A DNA stretch of 42,298 bases, from the NCBI RefSeq assembly GCF_015356785.1, contig NZ_JAAEJV010000015.1, positions 1 to 42,298 on the forward strand, given 5' to 3'. Below are positions 15,785-23,220 of the stretch, one piece after another. This stretch comes from Candidatus Neptunochlamydia vexilliferae (GTDB lineage: Bacteria > Chlamydiota > Chlamydiia > Chlamydiales > Simkaniaceae). The notes below the pieces were generated by a model that did no database searches, was not told the origin of the DNA, and saw nothing but the letters and a program-made list of their open reading frames with translations. The position numbers and the translations under genes are program-made. Each line of letters starts with the position of its first letter. The first letter of the stretch is position 1.

Positions 15785-16534
15785 ATGAGACAACAATTTC
15801 TCGTTGGAAACTGGAAGATGCACATGGGGACAAAGGAGACGGCTGAGTTTGTGGCTGCCCTCCTCCCTCAGATTGGAGAAACCACCACGTTTATTGGGAT
15901 TGCTCCTCCTTTCACCTCGATAGAGGTGGCGGCGAAGAGTGCTGAAGGGAGCTACCTCCAGGTGGGAGCGCAGAATATGAGCGAATATCCCCACGGCGCT
16001 TATACGGGAGAGATTTCGTCGGCGATGGTTAAGGAGTGTGGTGCCACCTTTGTATTGGTGGGGCACTCGGAGCGGCGGGCCATTTTTCACGAGGATCATG
16101 CAACCATTCACCGGAAGGTGAAGTGGGCGATTAAGGAAGAGCTTTTGCCGATTCTCTGTATTGGGGAAACCCAGGAGCAACGGGACAAAGAGATGACGCG
16201 GGAGGTTCTTGCCGAGCAGCTCGGGAAGGCCCTTGAGGGATTTTCGGGAGGGGATCTAGGGAATCTTGCCGTTGCTTATGAGCCGGTATGGGCGATCGGA
16301 ACGGGAAAGACAGCGACTCCAGACATCGCGCAGGAAACCCATCACCTGATCCGCACCTTCGTCCGGGAAAAATGGGGCGATGAGGTGGCTGACCGCTTGC
16401 CTCTTCTCTATGGAGGATCGGTCAAACCTGACAACATCAAGGCTCTTATGGCAGAGCCCGATATCGACGGGGCCTTAGTGGGGGGCGCTTCCCTCAAGGT
16501 CGAGTCATTTGCACAACTTATCAAGGAAATATGA
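15785..16534 (+). CDS. tpiA: Triosephosphate isomerase
   Basis: Interconverts dihydroxyacetone phosphate and glyceraldehyde 3-phosphate in glycolysis. The family motifs are all present: FLVGNWKMHMG (substrate Lys), VLVGHSERR (catalytic His), AYEPVWAIGTGKTATP (catalytic Glu and flexible loop) and LLYGGSVKPDN. From the ATG at 15785 it is 249 aa, the usual length. Its TGA stop is made from the first bases of the 165-bp palindrome that separates it from secG. Confidence 0.96.
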   Translation: MRQQFLVGNWKMHMGTKETAEFVAALLPQIGETTTFIGIAPPFTSIEVAAKSAEGSYLQVGAQNMSEYPHGAYTGEISSAMVKECGATFVLVGHSERRAIFHEDHATIHRKVKWAIKEELLPILCIGETQEQRDKEMTREVLAEQLGKALEGFSGGDLGNLAVAYEPVWAIGTGKTATPDIAQETHHLIRTFVREKWGDEVADRLPLLYGGSVKPDNIKALMAEPDIDGALVGGASLKVESFAQLIKEI

Positions 16535-16697
16535 ACCTATCCTGCGTCAAATTAATTTCTTTATTTCAGCCTTTTTGGCACCTTTTGAAAGTCTCCATTG
16601 AGCCCTTGTCTCATGGACAATGTACTCAATGGAGACTTTCAAAATCTGCTCAAAAATTCAAGAAATCAATTAAATTTTTTAACACAGGATAAGGTTC
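16533..16697. repeat. 165-bp long palindrome, apex type B, copy 2 (between tpiA and secG)
   Basis: The ends are GAACCTATCCTG and CAGGATAAGGTTC. A perfect inner stem TTTTGAAAGTCTCCATTGAG pairs with CTCAATGGAGACTTTCAAAA. The tip CCCTTGTC-TCAT-GGACAATGT is shared with the cydAB element, but the inner stem is a different sequence. The left end overlaps the tpiA stop. The right end carries AGGATAAGG six bases before the secG ATG, serving as its ribosome site. Confidence 0.93.
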
Positions 16698-16700
16698 TTA

Positions 16701-16991
16701 ATGAGCGTACTTTTTTACATCTTTTTATTTTTATTCGTGGGACTTTGCACCCTCCTTTGCTTTGTGATCTTGATTCAAGAGAGCAAGAGCTTGGGGCTGG
16801 GCGCCTCTTTTGGAGGAGATGCAAGCGATTCCCTTTTTGGAACGTCGACAGCGGCGGTCCTGAAGAAGTTTACCGCCTACCTTGCGGGATTTTTTCTTCT
16901 GGTTTGCCTCGTTCTCTCTATATGGTCGTCGTCTATCGGGCGCTCTGCTGCCAAAGCTCCCATGGGTGTAACCATTGAAGAGGGTCCATGA
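16701..16991 (+). CDS. secG: Protein-export translocase subunit SecG
   Basis: Small membrane subunit of the SecYEG channel. Two hydrophobic segments (FYIFLFLFVGLCTLLCFVIL and AYLAGFFLLVCLVLSIW) flank the typical loop QESKSLGLGASFGGDASDSLFG, which is the family signature. At 96 aa it has a normal length. Its stop overlaps the def start as ATGA. The upstream palindrome provides its Shine-Dalgarno sequence. Confidence 0.9.
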   Translation: MSVLFYIFLFLFVGLCTLLCFVILIQESKSLGLGASFGGDASDSLFGTSTAAVLKKFTAYLAGFFLLVCLVLSIWSSSIGRSAAKAPMGVTIEEGP

Positions 16992-17518
16992 TTCGCGATC
17001 TTGTCTACTACGGCCATCCTGCTCTTCGGACTAAGTGCACCGAGATCACTGAGATCACCGAAGATATGCGTCAGCTGGCCCAAGACCTGATCGAGACCGC
17101 TCTAGAAAAAGATGGGGCAGGTCTTGCGGCTCCTCAGATCGGCTACACCGTGCGGATGTTTGTCTCCCGTTATGACAATGGAGCTGACGCCGAAGGGTGG
17201 CCGATCCTCTGCCCTCCTAAGATCTACATCAACCCCAAACTCTCGAACCCCTCCAAGGAGATGGATACCCATGGAGAGGGGTGCCTTTCGATTCCTGGCC
17301 TTTATGAAAAGGTGACCCGTCCTTTAGAGATTGATGTGGAGTGGATGGACCTTGATGGGAATATCCAGACTGAGCGAGCGACGGGCTGGAGGGCCCGGAA
17401 CCTGATGCATGAGAATGATCACCTCAATGGAGTTCTCCATATCGATCGGATCCACCCCAACCGGCGGAAAAAGATCGATCCTGCCCTCCGCAAACTTAAG
17501 AAAAAATATAATCCTTAA
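16988..17518 (+). CDS. def: Peptide deformylase
   Basis: Metallo-enzyme that removes the N-formyl group from new proteins. The three metal and catalytic motifs are present: motif 1 GAGLAAPQIG, motif 2 EGCLSIPG with the metal-binding Cys, and motif 3 HENDHLNG with two His ligands and the catalytic Glu. At 176 aa it is complete. It is translationally coupled to secG by an ATGA overlap. Its stop touches the antitoxin gene on the other strand with no spacing. Confidence 0.95.
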   Translation: MIRDLVYYGHPALRTKCTEITEITEDMRQLAQDLIETALEKDGAGLAAPQIGYTVRMFVSRYDNGADAEGWPILCPPKIYINPKLSNPSKEMDTHGEGCLSIPGLYEKVTRPLEIDVEWMDLDGNIQTERATGWRARNLMHENDHLNGVLHIDRIHPNRRKKIDPALRKLKKKYNP

Positions 17519-17863
17519 TTATGCAGGGATTTTTCGGGTCATTTCATCATTTTCTTTGATTGAAATGAACTTACCATTTTTAAGAATTGGTTGGATAAAA
17601 TCGTGTTCGTACTCTGTTTCTTCTACCCATAAGTCATAAGTTTGCTGCAAATTAAGCCAAAGTTGAGGAGTCGTATCAAAGGCTTCTGATAAAGCAATTG
17701 CTATTGCAGGAGTTACACTTGCTCTACCAGTCCTAATCTTAAATAATGTATTCCGTGCAATCAACAACCTATCTGCAAGCTTCTGCAAATTAAGATCAAG
17801 AGGCTTAATATAAAGTTCATCCAAGATTTTTCCTGGATGAGTTGGTTTTCTTTTCCGCTTCAT
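17519..17863 (-). CDS. higA: HigA-type antitoxin (XRE family)
   Basis: Predicted antitoxin and repressor. It starts with the HigA hallmark HPGKILDELYIKPLDLNLQKLADRL. A helix-turn-helix follows (ARNTLFKIRTGRASVTPAIAIALSEAFDTTPQLWLNLQQTYDLW). The C-terminal 35 residues are a variable acidic and basic tail. It lies 12 bases after the toxin gene, in the toxin-first order usual for higBA. It should bind the palindrome at 18180-18198 with or without the toxin. AT-rich composition fits horizontal acquisition. Confidence 0.85.
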   Translation of the reverse strand: MKRKRKPTHPGKILDELYIKPLDLNLQKLADRLLIARNTLFKIRTGRASVTPAIAIALSEAFDTTPQLWLNLQQTYDLWVEETEYEHDFIQPILKNGKFISIKENDEMTRKIPA

Positions 17864-17875
17864 AACTAACTCACT

Positions 17876-18157
17876 CTAATGGTAGTCGATTAAATTTACA
17901 TCATGTGCATCGCCTTTTTCAAAGCGAAATATTATTGTCCAATTCCCGTTCACATGAACAGAGAAAAAACCTTTTAAGTCACCCTTTAAAGGGTGAAAAT
18001 TTGACCCGGGAAAATTCATATCCTTAGCTTCCTGGGCTGCATCAAGAAGGTCTAGAATAAGTTCGATTTTAGCTGCATGTGCTGCCTGAATACCGGCCTT
18101 AATGCCAGACTCAAAAAACTTTTTCAGTCCCTTGTGCTTGAATTTCTTAATTGCCAT
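17876..18157 (-). CDS. higB: HigB-type toxin (RelE/ParE superfamily)
   Basis: Predicted ribosome-dependent mRNA endonuclease. Family features are FKHKGLKKFFESG near the N-terminus, KIELILDLLDAA, then the core NFHPLKGDLKGFFSVHVNGNWTIIFRFEKGDAHDVNLIDYH, which matches the HigB/plasmid maintenance killer pattern. At 93 aa it is full length and shows no truncation, so the pair may be active. It is the first gene after its promoter. Confidence 0.87.
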   Translation of the reverse strand: MAIKKFKHKGLKKFFESGIKAGIQAAHAAKIELILDLLDAAQEAKDMNFPGSNFHPLKGDLKGFFSVHVNGNWTIIFRFEKGDAHDVNLIDYH

Positions 18158-18177
18158 GTAGTTTTCTACTTTCTCTT

Positions 18178-18207
18178 ATTGTAACCTATATGGTTACATT
18201 ATGTCAA
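18178..18207 (-). promoter_or_regulatory. higBA promoter with operator palindrome
   Basis: On the minus strand TTGACA (18202-18207) and TACAAT (18178-18183) are 18 bases apart. The space between them is almost filled by the perfect palindrome TGTAACC-TATAT-GGTTACA (18180-18198). A repressor bound there would cover the -10 box and spacer, as expected for autoregulation by HigA. Confidence 0.75.
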
Positions 18208-18248
18208 GCGTTGGAGAAATATTTTTTAATCGACTGGTTTCCAGTTTG

Positions 18249-20333
18249 TTATTGCTTCACCACGGAGATGGCGCCATAGACCTGGTCGTCGTTACGCTCG
18301 GGTGTTAAGGTATGGGCGACTGTGAGGCGGAGGCGCCAGCTGGTGCTAATGGTGGTGATCAGATCGACCTTTGCTTCGTTGTAGTTCGGTTCGCCACCCC
18401 GTCCCCAGCCGATGTGGGACTCGAGACGGGCGGTCCACTGGGGAGCGAGCTTGATTTGAAGGCGGGAAAGGAGCGTATTGCGCCCATCGGAAAGGGGAGA
18501 GTCAAGAAGCTCTGAAATGGGACGGGTCACCTCCATAATAAAGTTGTCGGGATCATTATCCCGCCAGTCAAACCGTCCCCGATGGCGAAACTCGGTCTTA
18601 AAAGCAAAGTTCTCGTTGATTGTCCAGGCAAGCCCGACGTTGGCGTAGTTGAGAGTTTGTTCTTCGATGTTCCAGCCAACGCGACCGGTGAGCTTCCAAG
18701 AGGGGAAGTTCCAGATGAAAATGCCGCGGAGCTTGGGAATGGTTTTCTTAAACGTCGAGTCACCAAAGAAGGCATAGGCATGGAGATCGACGACGATATT
18801 GGGATCGAAGAGGGGATGTTTTTTAGAGAAAAAGAGGTTGCGCACCCCCGATTGGATAATGTTAAAGCGGTTAAAGCCATCTTGGGTGCTAAAGATGTAG
18901 GGAGTCGTAGGTGAAATAGTGGGATGGGTCATCCCATTATAGTAGACATAGGGCTTGAGAACATGGCGGACCGTTTGGTAGTGTTTTTTGAGGGTCAGAT
19001 CAAGGAGGAGCTGATAGGTGAGGACTCCTAAGGCTGCGGTCCGATCTTTTTGGCTATCGCTGTAGAAAACCCCTTTGGCGCCGATGAGGGGGGTGAGGGT
19101 AAAGCCGCGGAAGGAAAAGGGGCGGTAAAGTTGGTTGTAGGTGGAGAGGCGGGCAGCGTTAAAGTCGGGAACAGCCGATTCGATATCGCGGGCAGAGACA
19201 TAGTCAAGATAGGCCACTTTAAAACGGTTTTCAGAGATGATGCCGCTATTGCCAATTTCAAAGGAGCGGGGAGTCCAAAAAGACTCGGGAAGCTTTTGCT
19301 TCATCCCTTGGAAGCCATTGACACGGAATTTTCCGTCGACCCCAACGATCATCCAATCTTGATAGTTCCGGAATTCCAGCCGGGTTTGCTTGGCAGGGCC
19401 TAGCTCAAAGTTTTCACTTCCAAAGTCGGTTTGCATATTGCGGTCGCTTAGCCAGTCATAGGTGGCATAAAACTGGGTGTTTTCATCTTCCGTTTTTGCT
19501 TTATAGATCCCTTGGAGGCGGTAGTGGGTGCGGGCCTTTTTGGAGTTGGTATCCCGGAAGAAGACATCATGATCGAGATAGCTACGCGTGCGAAACTCTT
19601 TCCGCTTATCGAGGGAGTGGTAGTCTGACTCAAGTGCGCCTCCAACCCCTTTAGTGGGGCGAACGTTGAGTTTAAAGAAGAGGTCGAACTGTTCCCAAGA
19701 GTAGATCCGGTAGCGCATCCCAAGCTTGGGGCTGAGTTTCTTTTCCCAGCCGATACTATAACGGACAGGGGAATCTCCTGTTGACTTGAGGTTACTTTTA
19801 AAGGCGGGGAGCCACAAAATCGGAGTGTCGAAGAAGCGGAAGGTGACATTGTCAGCAGCAAGGAGGCGATCCTTGGTGATCTTGAGCTCTCTCGACTGGA
19901 TTTTCCAATCACTTTTTTTACTTTCACTGGTGGTGACAAAGGCGTTGTAGAGATAAAAGCTTTTGTCGCTATTGAGGCGGATTTTTTCTCCCCCTAAAAA
20001 CCACATATCAACAGCCGTCACCCCTTCATGAACGACCCCTGTTTTGGTGATGAAGTCATACTCGAGTCGCTGTCCTACATAGACCCGTCCCCCACTTTCT
20101 AGCATGAGATCGCCCTCGGCAACCACCTGGTGGATCCGCTTTCCCTTTTCCATCTTGTTGGTGTAGAAGATGTGGCGGGCTTGGATCCGCAGCTCTGGCG
20201 AAGAGATGACTCCGCCCTGATTGGTTGAAACGACCCCTCCTTGGTATTCGGGATCTTTTAGGTGCACGGTGAACTCTTGGTCCCCGAATAGGGGCAAGAG
20301 GAGCAAAAGGAAGAGAAGAAAATAAGCGCGCAT
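18249..20333 (-). CDS. lptD: LptD-like (OstA/organic solvent tolerance) outer membrane protein
   Basis: Predicted outer-membrane assembly protein for LPS. A signal peptide (MRAYFLLFLLLLLPLFG) is followed by an OstA-like N-domain of about 120 residues (VISSPELRIQARHIFYT, VVAEGDLMLESGGRVYVG, LEYDFITKTGVVHEG). A long LptD C-terminal-type barrel comes next (PILWLPAFKSNLKSTGDSPVRYSIGW...). At 694 aa it is somewhat shorter than enterobacterial LptD. No disulfide-forming cysteine pattern is visible. I chose the ATG at 20333 because it begins directly at the signal peptide. The lipid A acyltransferase elsewhere in the window belongs to the same pathway. Confidence 0.8.
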   Translation of the reverse strand: MRAYFLLFLLLLLPLFGDQEFTVHLKDPEYQGGVVSTNQGGVISSPELRIQARHIFYTNKMEKGKRIHQVVAEGDLMLESGGRVYVGQRLEYDFITKTGVVHEGVTAVDMWFLGGEKIRLNSDKSFYLYNAFVTTSESKKSDWKIQSRELKITKDRLLAADNVTFRFFDTPILWLPAFKSNLKSTGDSPVRYSIGWEKKLSPKLGMRYRIYSWEQFDLFFKLNVRPTKGVGGALESDYHSLDKRKEFRTRSYLDHDVFFRDTNSKKARTHYRLQGIYKAKTEDENTQFYATYDWLSDRNMQTDFGSENFELGPAKQTRLEFRNYQDWMIVGVDGKFRVNGFQGMKQKLPESFWTPRSFEIGNSGIISENRFKVAYLDYVSARDIESAVPDFNAARLSTYNQLYRPFSFRGFTLTPLIGAKGVFYSDSQKDRTAALGVLTYQLLLDLTLKKHYQTVRHVLKPYVYYNGMTHPTISPTTPYIFSTQDGFNRFNIIQSGVRNLFFSKKHPLFDPNIVVDLHAYAFFGDSTFKKTIPKLRGIFIWNFPSWKLTGRVGWNIEEQTLNYANVGLAWTINENFAFKTEFRHRGRFDWRDNDPDNFIMEVTRPISELLDSPLSDGRNTLLSRLQIKLAPQWTARLESHIGWGRGGEPNYNEAKVDLITTISTSWRLRLTVAHTLTPERNDDQVYGAISVVKQ

Positions 20334-20420
20334 GCTAATGAGTATACCCCTCATGACCACCTGATGTCAATTGGAGGGTTTTTTGATTGTTCTTGATTCA
20401 AACCACTTAGAACTTCTAAA

Positions 20421-20860
20421 GAGCCATATAGAGATGCGTCGGGGCTGGTGCCCCCGCTGCCCCTTGAGCTTCAATCTGGCAAGCCAAATCGATCTTCCTC
20501 GGGGGCCCGGGTTACAACCCTGTGCGGGCCCCTCGTTCAGATCGATTTTTCACAGCCATCTTGAAGCCGCGGACAGCTCACGGCATGGCTTTTCTCCGCC
20601 TCCGGCTTCGAAGCCATGTCCGTTCACTGGAGAGTTTTCTTTTTTTATCTCCCCAGCGAACTGACGTGAGTTCAAGCCCGAAGGGCGCTGAAGCGAACGC
20701 GGTGAGCTGTCCGCGGCTTCAGGGCGAACCTGTAAAATTGGCATGAAGGAGGGGCTTGTCTAGGGCTGCGCCCAGCCCCCCGACTGAAGGTCCGATTTGA
20801 CTGTTCGCTTGAAGCTCAAGGGGCAGCGGGGGCGCAGCCCCGACGTATCTATATATGAAC
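20421..20860. repeat. 440-bp large palindrome, type E, copy 1
   Basis: The left arm (from 20421) and right arm (to 20860) are imperfect inverted copies. GCTGCCCCTTGAGCTTCAA on the left is matched by TTGAAGCTCAAGGGGCAGC on the right. GAAGCCGCGGACAGCTCAC on the left is matched by GTGAGCTGTCCGCGGCTTC. The left arm is a close copy of the left part of the element at 30614-31058. It is GC-rich and lies between the LptD-like and HEAT genes. Open frames inside it are by-products of the repeat. Confidence 0.88.
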
Positions 20861-20914
20861 CCTTGGATTTATCAGCTGGTTTAATATCTAAACTTTTATA
20901 CAGCACAAACCATT

Positions 20915-22582
20915 TTACTGAATAGCCTTAAGCAAAAGGCCCGCAAGGGCAAACCGGTTTTTTTTGTTTCCCCGATGAATCGCTCGGAGGAGAAGATCGA
21001 TCCCTTCTTTTTCGTGACTCTCGGCAAGGGTCTCGTAAATCTCGATGAGAAGGCGGGAGGTCTCCTTTGGAGTGAGAATAAAAGAGCCTGCGGCTTCCTT
21101 CCGGTCGGTCCAAGCGAGCATCTCCCGAAACTGGAAAAGCTCATGGTCCCGCTCCTGTTCAAGCCATCTGTAGAGGGTCTCTTTGTGAGGTCCTTCGACT
21201 CTCATTCGGTAGAGAACCAGGTGGCAGTAGGTGCGGATGAAGGGGGCTCCAGCGCGGCGCGACTCCTCCTGAAGAAGGGCAATGGCCCCTTTGGTGCTCA
21301 GGTTTTCCAGAAGGTGGATCAACATGGGGATGAGATCGTTTTCTTTTTTATTAAAGATCTCCCGGGCAATGGTTAGAAAATCTTCTTCGGGAAGCTCTAG
21401 GGCATCTTGGAGAATTTGCTCTCGCAGGGCCAGGGTGATCGCAGAAATGTCTTGCTGGATCTTTTTGGAGTATTGAGTTGCTGAGGGAATCACTTTCCAG
21501 GTCATCAGCGCATGGCCTAGAGAGTAGACGGGCTGAAAACCGAGATCTTTCTCATCCTTGATGAGGATATTTAAAAGGGTGGGAATCGCGTTCGATTGTC
21601 GCTTCTTGAGTAGCGCAAGGGCGGCATTTGCTCGGACATGGAAGTTATAATCGGAAAGGAGGGTACTTAAAAGACGGTCGGTATTGGGCATATCGACAAG
21701 GAGGGGAATGGCAAGGGGATTTTTCTCTAAGGCGCTTTTCATAATCGTTTCGCGGTAGGTGATCTCCCCAAGCTTTTCAAGGGAGCGACAGGCGGCAAGT
21801 TTCACATTGGAATGGGGGGACTGCGCCAATTTTTTTAAAAGGGGAATCGAGTGAGAATCTTTGAGATACCCTAAAGCTGCGGCGCAGGTCTCTTGCTCTG
21901 CTTGATCGGCATGGGTTGCAGCGGCGCGGATCTCACTTAAAAAGTCATCCCGCCCATAGCGCGCTGCAGAAAGGATCGAGGCAATGCGGACACTTAAGTA
22001 GCGGTGCCCCACCAGCCGCTTGAGAACCCCTGCGGCATCGGCCGTTCCAATCATCGCAAAAAGCTCAGGAAAGTAGACGTGCATATAGGGGGGAAGCTTG
22101 TGCATGAGGGAGTCGATCATCCCCGTCACTTTTTCAGAGCGGCGCATCGCTAAGGCATATGCTGACTCCATCCGAACTAGAAGATAAGGGGAGGAGAACG
22201 CTTTAAAAAGGAGGTCTTCAACCAGATCATCTTGAAGGCGGCTTAGGAACTGAATCGTTGCCATTTGGATGACGGGGTTTTGGCTGGCAATCCCCATCTC
22301 ATAGAGCTCCATCCCTTCCTGGGAACCGGCGGTTCCTAGCCCATACATGCTGAGGAGTTGGCTTTCCTCATCATTGCTTCGGGCTCCTTGAGAGATGAGG
22401 ATATGGCCCATCTGCTCCAAAATGGTGAAGTCATGTTTCTTATTTTCCTTGACCCATGCCTCATAAAGGGCGAGCCCCCGCTCGATCTCTCCAGCCTGCA
22501 TGAGGTAGAGGACCTGGTGCTTGGAAGCCGCTCCCCATAAGGAGGAGACAGTCAGAATGATTAAAAAAAAGAATCGCTTCAT
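20915..22582 (-). CDS. Exported HEAT-repeat protein, 555 aa
   Basis: A signal peptide (KRFFFLIILTVSSLWGAAS) is followed by roughly ten alpha-helical HEAT-like repeats. Examples are VRMESAYALAMRRSEKVTGMIDSL, VRIASILSAARYGRDDFLSEI, VKLAACRSLEKLGEITYRETI and VRANAALALLKKRQSNAIPTLLNIL. No catalytic motif is visible, and a scaffold role in the periplasm or at the surface is inferred. It probably corresponds to a conserved chlamydial exported protein, but I cannot name it. Length and composition look like a core gene. Confidence 0.75.
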   Translation of the reverse strand: MKRFFFLIILTVSSLWGAASKHQVLYLMQAGEIERGLALYEAWVKENKKHDFTILEQMGHILISQGARSNDEESQLLSMYGLGTAGSQEGMELYEMGIASQNPVIQMATIQFLSRLQDDLVEDLLFKAFSSPYLLVRMESAYALAMRRSEKVTGMIDSLMHKLPPYMHVYFPELFAMIGTADAAGVLKRLVGHRYLSVRIASILSAARYGRDDFLSEIRAAATHADQAEQETCAAALGYLKDSHSIPLLKKLAQSPHSNVKLAACRSLEKLGEITYRETIMKSALEKNPLAIPLLVDMPNTDRLLSTLLSDYNFHVRANAALALLKKRQSNAIPTLLNILIKDEKDLGFQPVYSLGHALMTWKVIPSATQYSKKIQQDISAITLALREQILQDALELPEEDFLTIAREIFNKKENDLIPMLIHLLENLSTKGAIALLQEESRRAGAPFIRTYCHLVLYRMRVEGPHKETLYRWLEQERDHELFQFREMLAWTDRKEAAGSFILTPKETSRLLIEIYETLAESHEKEGIDLLLRAIHRGNKKNRFALAGLLLKAIQ

Positions 22583-22687
22583 TTCCTATAAGGATTGAGT
22601 TTTTTTTATTAAAACGCCACCCTAAAAATTTTTCTGGCGATTTACTCGCTTTTTCTCTATCATTTTAGTCAAGCTGAGGAGGCTAAT

Positions 22688-23086
22688 ATGCTACCTGTAA
22701 CAATCAATGAATGTCAGAATATATCTACTGATACCGGCGATGGAGAGGGACTCTGGGCCCTTTACAAGATGGTTGAAAGCGTTGTTGTCTTTGCGTATAG
22801 CATTATTTTTAGGTGCTTTCCTGTGCAGACAAGTCTAGAAGGGAGAGGCTCCTCTAGTGCTTCTAAGATCTTTATAGACGAGTTGACTAAGACTCAAATA
22901 ACTCAGCTTCTGGACTTGCATAAACAAGACAAGCTTACTCCACAAAATCTTACAAAAAACATTAAGAACTTTCCTGAAGATATACTAGAGGACATGAAAA
23001 AACATCTTAATGTGCAAACAGCAGAAGAGGCTGCTCAGTCCGCTAATATCATCAGCTACTTGCAGCTTTTGTTGCTTGTATCGTGA
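22688..23086 (+). CDS. Hypothetical protein, 132 aa
   Basis: I do not recognise this protein. A strong ribosome site (GAGGAGG) lies seven bases before the ATG, which supports the call. A hydrophobic stretch (MVESVVVFAYSIIFRCF) sits near residues 28-44, and another short one (IISYLQLLLLV) lies at the very end. Between them is a helical charged region (LTKTQITQLLDLHKQDKL...). Two hydrophobic ends could indicate a membrane or inclusion-membrane protein, but this is only inference. Its 3' end overlaps the small minus-strand gene at 23056-23220. It is AT-rich. Confidence 0.55.
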   Translation: MLPVTINECQNISTDTGDGEGLWALYKMVESVVVFAYSIIFRCFPVQTSLEGRGSSSASKIFIDELTKTQITQLLDLHKQDKLTPQNLTKNIKNFPEDILEDMKKHLNVQTAEEAAQSANIISYLQLLLLVS

Positions 23087-23220
23087 CAAACGTCACACTC
23101 TTTTTTTTCTGGATTTCCACACCGCTTACATTTTAAGGGGTGTTGCGACTTTAAAAGATGCCCGATCCCAAGCCCGAGCATACAAAGGAGGACGATGATG
23201 ATCGCTAAAAGGATGGTCAC
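23056..23220 (-). CDS. Tiny membrane protein with zinc-ribbon tail, 54 aa
   Basis: The GTG start at 23220 overlaps the stop of the DUF3604 gene as GTGA. An N-terminal membrane segment (ILLAIIIVLLCMLGLGIGHLL) is followed by a basic linker. A tail with two CxxC pairs comes next (CKRCGNPEKKECDVCHDTS, then one more Cys), typical of a zinc ribbon. No family can be named. The tight coupling and the intact cysteine pattern support a real gene despite its size. It overlaps the convergent 132-aa gene by 31 bases. Confidence 0.65.
   Translation of the reverse strand: MTILLAIIIVLLCMLGLGIGHLLKSQHPLKCKRCGNPEKKECDVCHDTSNKSCK

Noticed and set aside
20371-20746. Open frames of 97 and 74 codons inside the large palindrome
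   Set aside because: They are created by the GC-rich repeat. The similar open frame at 30656-30922 in the second copy is in repeat sequence as well, and no motif or coding bias is seen.
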